NCBI GenBank assembly: GCA_900551925.1
Contig: URXR01000048.1
Coordinates: 1-9,420 of the forward strand
DNA: 9,420 bases
DNA from: an uncultured Mycoplasmatota bacterium
GTDB lineage: Bacteria > Bacillota_I > Bacilli_A > RF39 > UBA660
Direction: 5' to 3'
Position numbers and translations under genes: made by a program. The first letter of the stretch is position 1. Each line of letters opens with the position of its first letter. A model generated the notes under the pieces. That model did no database searches. It saw only the letters and a list, made by a program, of their open reading frames with translations, and was not told the DNA's origin. This document shows, piece by piece, positions 7,067 to 9,420 of the stretch.

Positions 7067-9358
7067 TTAAAACAACTCTTCAAAGTTTTTCCACTTCTCA
7101 GGTTTTTCTCTATATGAATAATATTGTGCACTAGAATAATATTTAAATATGTTATTATCTAATATTACTAATCCTCCTATTATATTTTTTCCCTCATAGC
7201 GTTCTTCACTAATATATTTATAAAGTGCATTAGATTTATCTACATTATCATTTTCATTAAATCCAACTGCTTTAGTGTCAAAGATTCCAATTCGTCCATC
7301 TTTAAAAGAGACAATAAAATCAGGTTGAAAAGTGGATCCATTTTCTTTTTTTATGCCAAAGTTTGATTCCATATGTTCATCTCCATTTTTCCAAAACCAA
7401 TTTAAATTACTTTTATGTTTTTCTAAAAAATTAATAAATTGTAATTCAAGAGAATCCACTTTTTTATTTATATCGCATGGCATATATAATGGATGATAAA
7501 AAGATATAGTTGCTTCAACTTTAACATTTGTTTCTGGATTATAATTTTTTGATTCTGGTATTTTCCAGTCATTATTATATCTTCCTTGATTTTTAGATTC
7601 AATATCTTTTGCATGAAATTCTTTATATTCTTTTAAAGCATTACTGAGTATTATATTAAATATTTCTTCATTTCTAACAATTATATTTTGAATTTTGATA
7701 ATACCACCGTTTGAAGGTTGAAGATCTAAATATTTTCTAAAAACTGATAAAATAGCTGTTTTTAATTTAGAAATTGATCGACTTTTAGAAAAATCACCTA
7801 TATTCTGTAATAACAATTTATTATATTTTTGTTCTAATTCATCAGATGATAAAGATAAATAGATTGTACTATCTTCACTTATTACCAAATTACTATCAAA
7901 GGTATGTGTATCAATTTCTACATCACTCACTATAAAATCGGTTTTATCATAATCTGTTTTTATTCCTTTTTTTATCATTTTATTTAATGACTCTTCTGGA
8001 TCTGGTATTTCTAAATCTTTATATTCTATATCAAAAAAATTACAAAAAGATTTTTCGAAAAAGATAGAATATTGGCTTGTAATATCCCCGAAATCAATTC
8101 TGTTTTTATAATATGATTTTAATTTTATATTTTTATATTCACTTGTTTTTCTAGAGCATATAGATTTAATTATATTAGGATTATATATTTCTCTTTTTAT
8201 TTCAATTGACTGAACATTAGTATATACATATGCTGTATTAAGTTCGTCACAGTCATAATGTTTAGCTTCAGGCATTCTTAAAATTCTGCCAACTGTTTGG
8301 ATTTCAAAAGTTATACTATTGGTTTCTCTAAATTTAACTAGGATATGAGCTCTTGGGCAATCCCACCCTGTATCAACTGCTTGTTTAAATAATAAGAATT
8401 CTACTTCACCATTATTTTTTTGTAAACTATCACCTTCAATATTAACTTTATCTTCACTCAACCAAATTGCAATTTTTCCACTATCTTGTTTTATCCCTTT
8501 TGTTTCTAAAAATTCCAATACAGCTTTTTTCTTTATCTCTCCCGCCTCTGAATTTGGCAATTGAATCAATACAAGAGGATTGACATTTGAGTAACATTTT
8601 TCATATAAAGATTTTAAATATTCTCTTTTTTGATATGCACTTTCTAATATCAATTGTTGTGAAGATAATTCATCACTAGAAATTTGAGCTATATCTTTGT
8701 TTATTATAATTTCTTTTTTTATCATTCCCTCTTCTATAACATCATTAGGACATACTGATATTCTCATTTGCATATCAGAACTTAGAACTGGTGTTGCACT
8801 CATTTCTATTGTTAAAAATGGTTTTATAATATCATCTCGTAATTCTCTTGCTCTTATTGTATTTGCAGATTTATGGCTTTCGTCAATAATTAATATAATT
8901 TTAGTACCATTATTTCTAGTATTTTCAAGTACTTCGATGAAATTTATATCATCTTTATTTTTCATGACATTATTTGTATATTCGCCAGTTATTTTATCTT
9001 TTTCTCTGATTTTTTCCCAATTAAGAAAAACAACTTCATTTTTTCTTATCGATTTTCTTTTTCCAAAAAATTCATTTTCAAGGAGGCTACAGTCTATTAA
9101 TGAGGAAATATTATTTTTAACACTTTTATAACTTTGAAAATGAAGATTTCCAGCACCTATAGAAACCCATAAAAAGCATAAATTCAATTGAGAATCTCTT
9201 ACTATTTCAGAAATATAATTAGTTAGCATAAATGTTTTACCACTACCAGTTGGAGCTTGAAATACTATAGTTTCATTGTCATCGGTATCAAAATACATTT
9301 TTGAAGCAGTAACTAATTGTTTAATTGCCTTTTCTTGATATCTTTTTAATTGCTTCAT
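7067..9358 (-). CDS. Type III restriction enzyme Res-like helicase-nuclease
   Basis: This 763-residue protein combines a superfamily 2 helicase/translocase with a C-terminal nuclease, as in the Res subunit of type III restriction-modification enzymes. Visible motifs: Walker A APTGSGKT (Lys41), Walker B/DExH as IDESHK (158-163), motif III MSATP (186-190), VDTGWDCPRA (328-337) and motif VI QTVGRILR (354-361). Near the C-terminus are a PD-(D/E)xK nuclease core, QPDFIV (678-683) followed by FDTK (693-696), and an upstream acidic residue around 638. It is shorter than classical Res proteins (about 900-1000 residues), but no motif is missing. The ATG is the first possible start, because an in-frame TAA lies at 9392-9394 with no ATG, GTG or TTG between. 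The ribosome binding site is weak. No methyltransferase is visible; Mod could lie to the right. A stand-alone anti-phage helicase-nuclease is the alternative. Confidence 0.85.
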   Translation of the reverse strand: MKQLKRYQEKAIKQLVTASKMYFDTDDNETIVFQAPTGSGKTFMLTNYISEIVRDSQLNLCFLWVSIGAGNLHFQSYKSVKNNISSLIDCSLLENEFFGKRKSIRKNEVVFLNWEKIREKDKITGEYTNNVMKNKDDINFIEVLENTRNNGTKIILIIDESHKSANTIRARELRDDIIKPFLTIEMSATPVLSSDMQMRISVCPNDVIEEGMIKKEIIINKDIAQISSDELSSQQLILESAYQKREYLKSLYEKCYSNVNPLVLIQLPNSEAGEIKKKAVLEFLETKGIKQDSGKIAIWLSEDKVNIEGDSLQKNNGEVEFLLFKQAVDTGWDCPRAHILVKFRETNSITFEIQTVGRILRMPEAKHYDCDELNTAYVYTNVQSIEIKREIYNPNIIKSICSRKTSEYKNIKLKSYYKNRIDFGDITSQYSIFFEKSFCNFFDIEYKDLEIPDPEESLNKMIKKGIKTDYDKTDFIVSDVEIDTHTFDSNLVISEDSTIYLSLSSDELEQKYNKLLLQNIGDFSKSRSISKLKTAILSVFRKYLDLQPSNGGIIKIQNIIVRNEEIFNIILSNALKEYKEFHAKDIESKNQGRYNNDWKIPESKNYNPETNVKVEATISFYHPLYMPCDINKKVDSLELQFINFLEKHKSNLNWFWKNGDEHMESNFGIKKENGSTFQPDFIVSFKDGRIGIFDTKAVGFNENDNVDKSNALYKYISEERYEGKNIIGGLVILDNNIFKYYSSAQYYSYREKPEKWKNFEELF

Positions 9359-9373
9359 CTTAAATCTCGTATA

Positions 9374-9409
9374 ATCAATCTTATAGAAATATTAATCTAT
9401 TTGATTGAT
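9374..9409. repeat. Nested inverted repeat upstream of the helicase-nuclease gene
   Basis: ATCAATC (9374-9380) pairs with GATTGAT (9403-9409). Inside it ATAGA (9383-9387) pairs with TCTAT (9396-9400). A symmetric TT/TT mismatch lies between the two stems and an 8-base centre closes the structure. It sits 15 bases before the ATG. It may be a protein-binding operator or a hairpin in the leader RNA. No T run follows on either strand, so a terminator is unlikely. Confidence 0.6.
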
Positions 9410-9420
9410 CCCTTTCTATT

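Noticed and set aside
7803..7813. TTCTGTAATAA is identical to the antirepeat-nexus junction of the tracrRNA.
   Set aside because: It lies inside the coding sequence of the helicase-nuclease, is only 11 bases, and has no surrounding repeat structure.
8697..9131. Plus-strand open frame of 144 codons opposite the helicase-nuclease gene.
   Set aside because: The opposite strand encodes conserved helicase motifs here, and the frame has no promoter or ribosome binding site of its own.
1413..9358. Possible Mycoplasma/Spiroplasma origin with UGA as tryptophan.
   Set aside because: Conserved tryptophans, such as that of the Cas9 SSVGW motif, are encoded by TGG and no gene is interrupted by TGA.

Overview
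The window comes from a very AT-rich, low-GC Gram-positive-type bacterium. Shine-Dalgarno sites are AGGAG-like, the promoters resemble sigma-A sites, and rho-independent terminators are plentiful. Tryptophan is read from TGG, and every long gene is open under the standard bacterial code, which argues against the UGA=Trp code of Mycoplasma and Spiroplasma. The best inference is a gut-type Bacilli or Mycoplasmatota relative (Erysipelotrichales- or RF39-like); the taxonomy cannot be fixed from this window.

Left part (about 60-5050): a compact type II-C CRISPR-Cas locus. The minus-strand operon is cas9 (1200 aa), cas1 (296 aa) and cas2 (107 aa). The genes are joined by short overlaps and no csn2 or cas4 is seen. 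Converging on cas2 from the other strand is a strong candidate tracrRNA gene at about 103-215. It has a near-consensus promoter, an antirepeat region, an AAGGC nexus-type hairpin, a second hairpin and a terminator that can also end the cas operon. All catalytic residues of Cas9 (both nuclease sites), Cas1 and Cas2 can be recognised, so the system looks intact. No repeat-spacer array lies in the window; it may lie to the left of base 1.

Middle part (about 5090-6840): two genes without an obvious defence role, read divergently from a 95-bp AT-rich promoter region. The minus-strand gene is a six-helix membrane protein resembling the YjdF/DUF2238 family. The plus-strand gene is an unrecognised protein with one N-terminal membrane anchor. 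Each ends in its own terminator hairpin.

Right part (about 7028-9420): a minus-strand gene for a 763-aa helicase-nuclease resembling the Res subunit of type III restriction enzymes. It has Walker A, DESH, SATP and QxxGRxxR motifs and a C-terminal PD-DTK nuclease site. A Mod methyltransferase partner is not visible but could lie beyond the right edge. A nested inverted repeat sits just upstream of its start codon. Together the window pairs a complete RNA-guided nuclease locus with a probable restriction component, separated by two ordinary membrane-associated genes.
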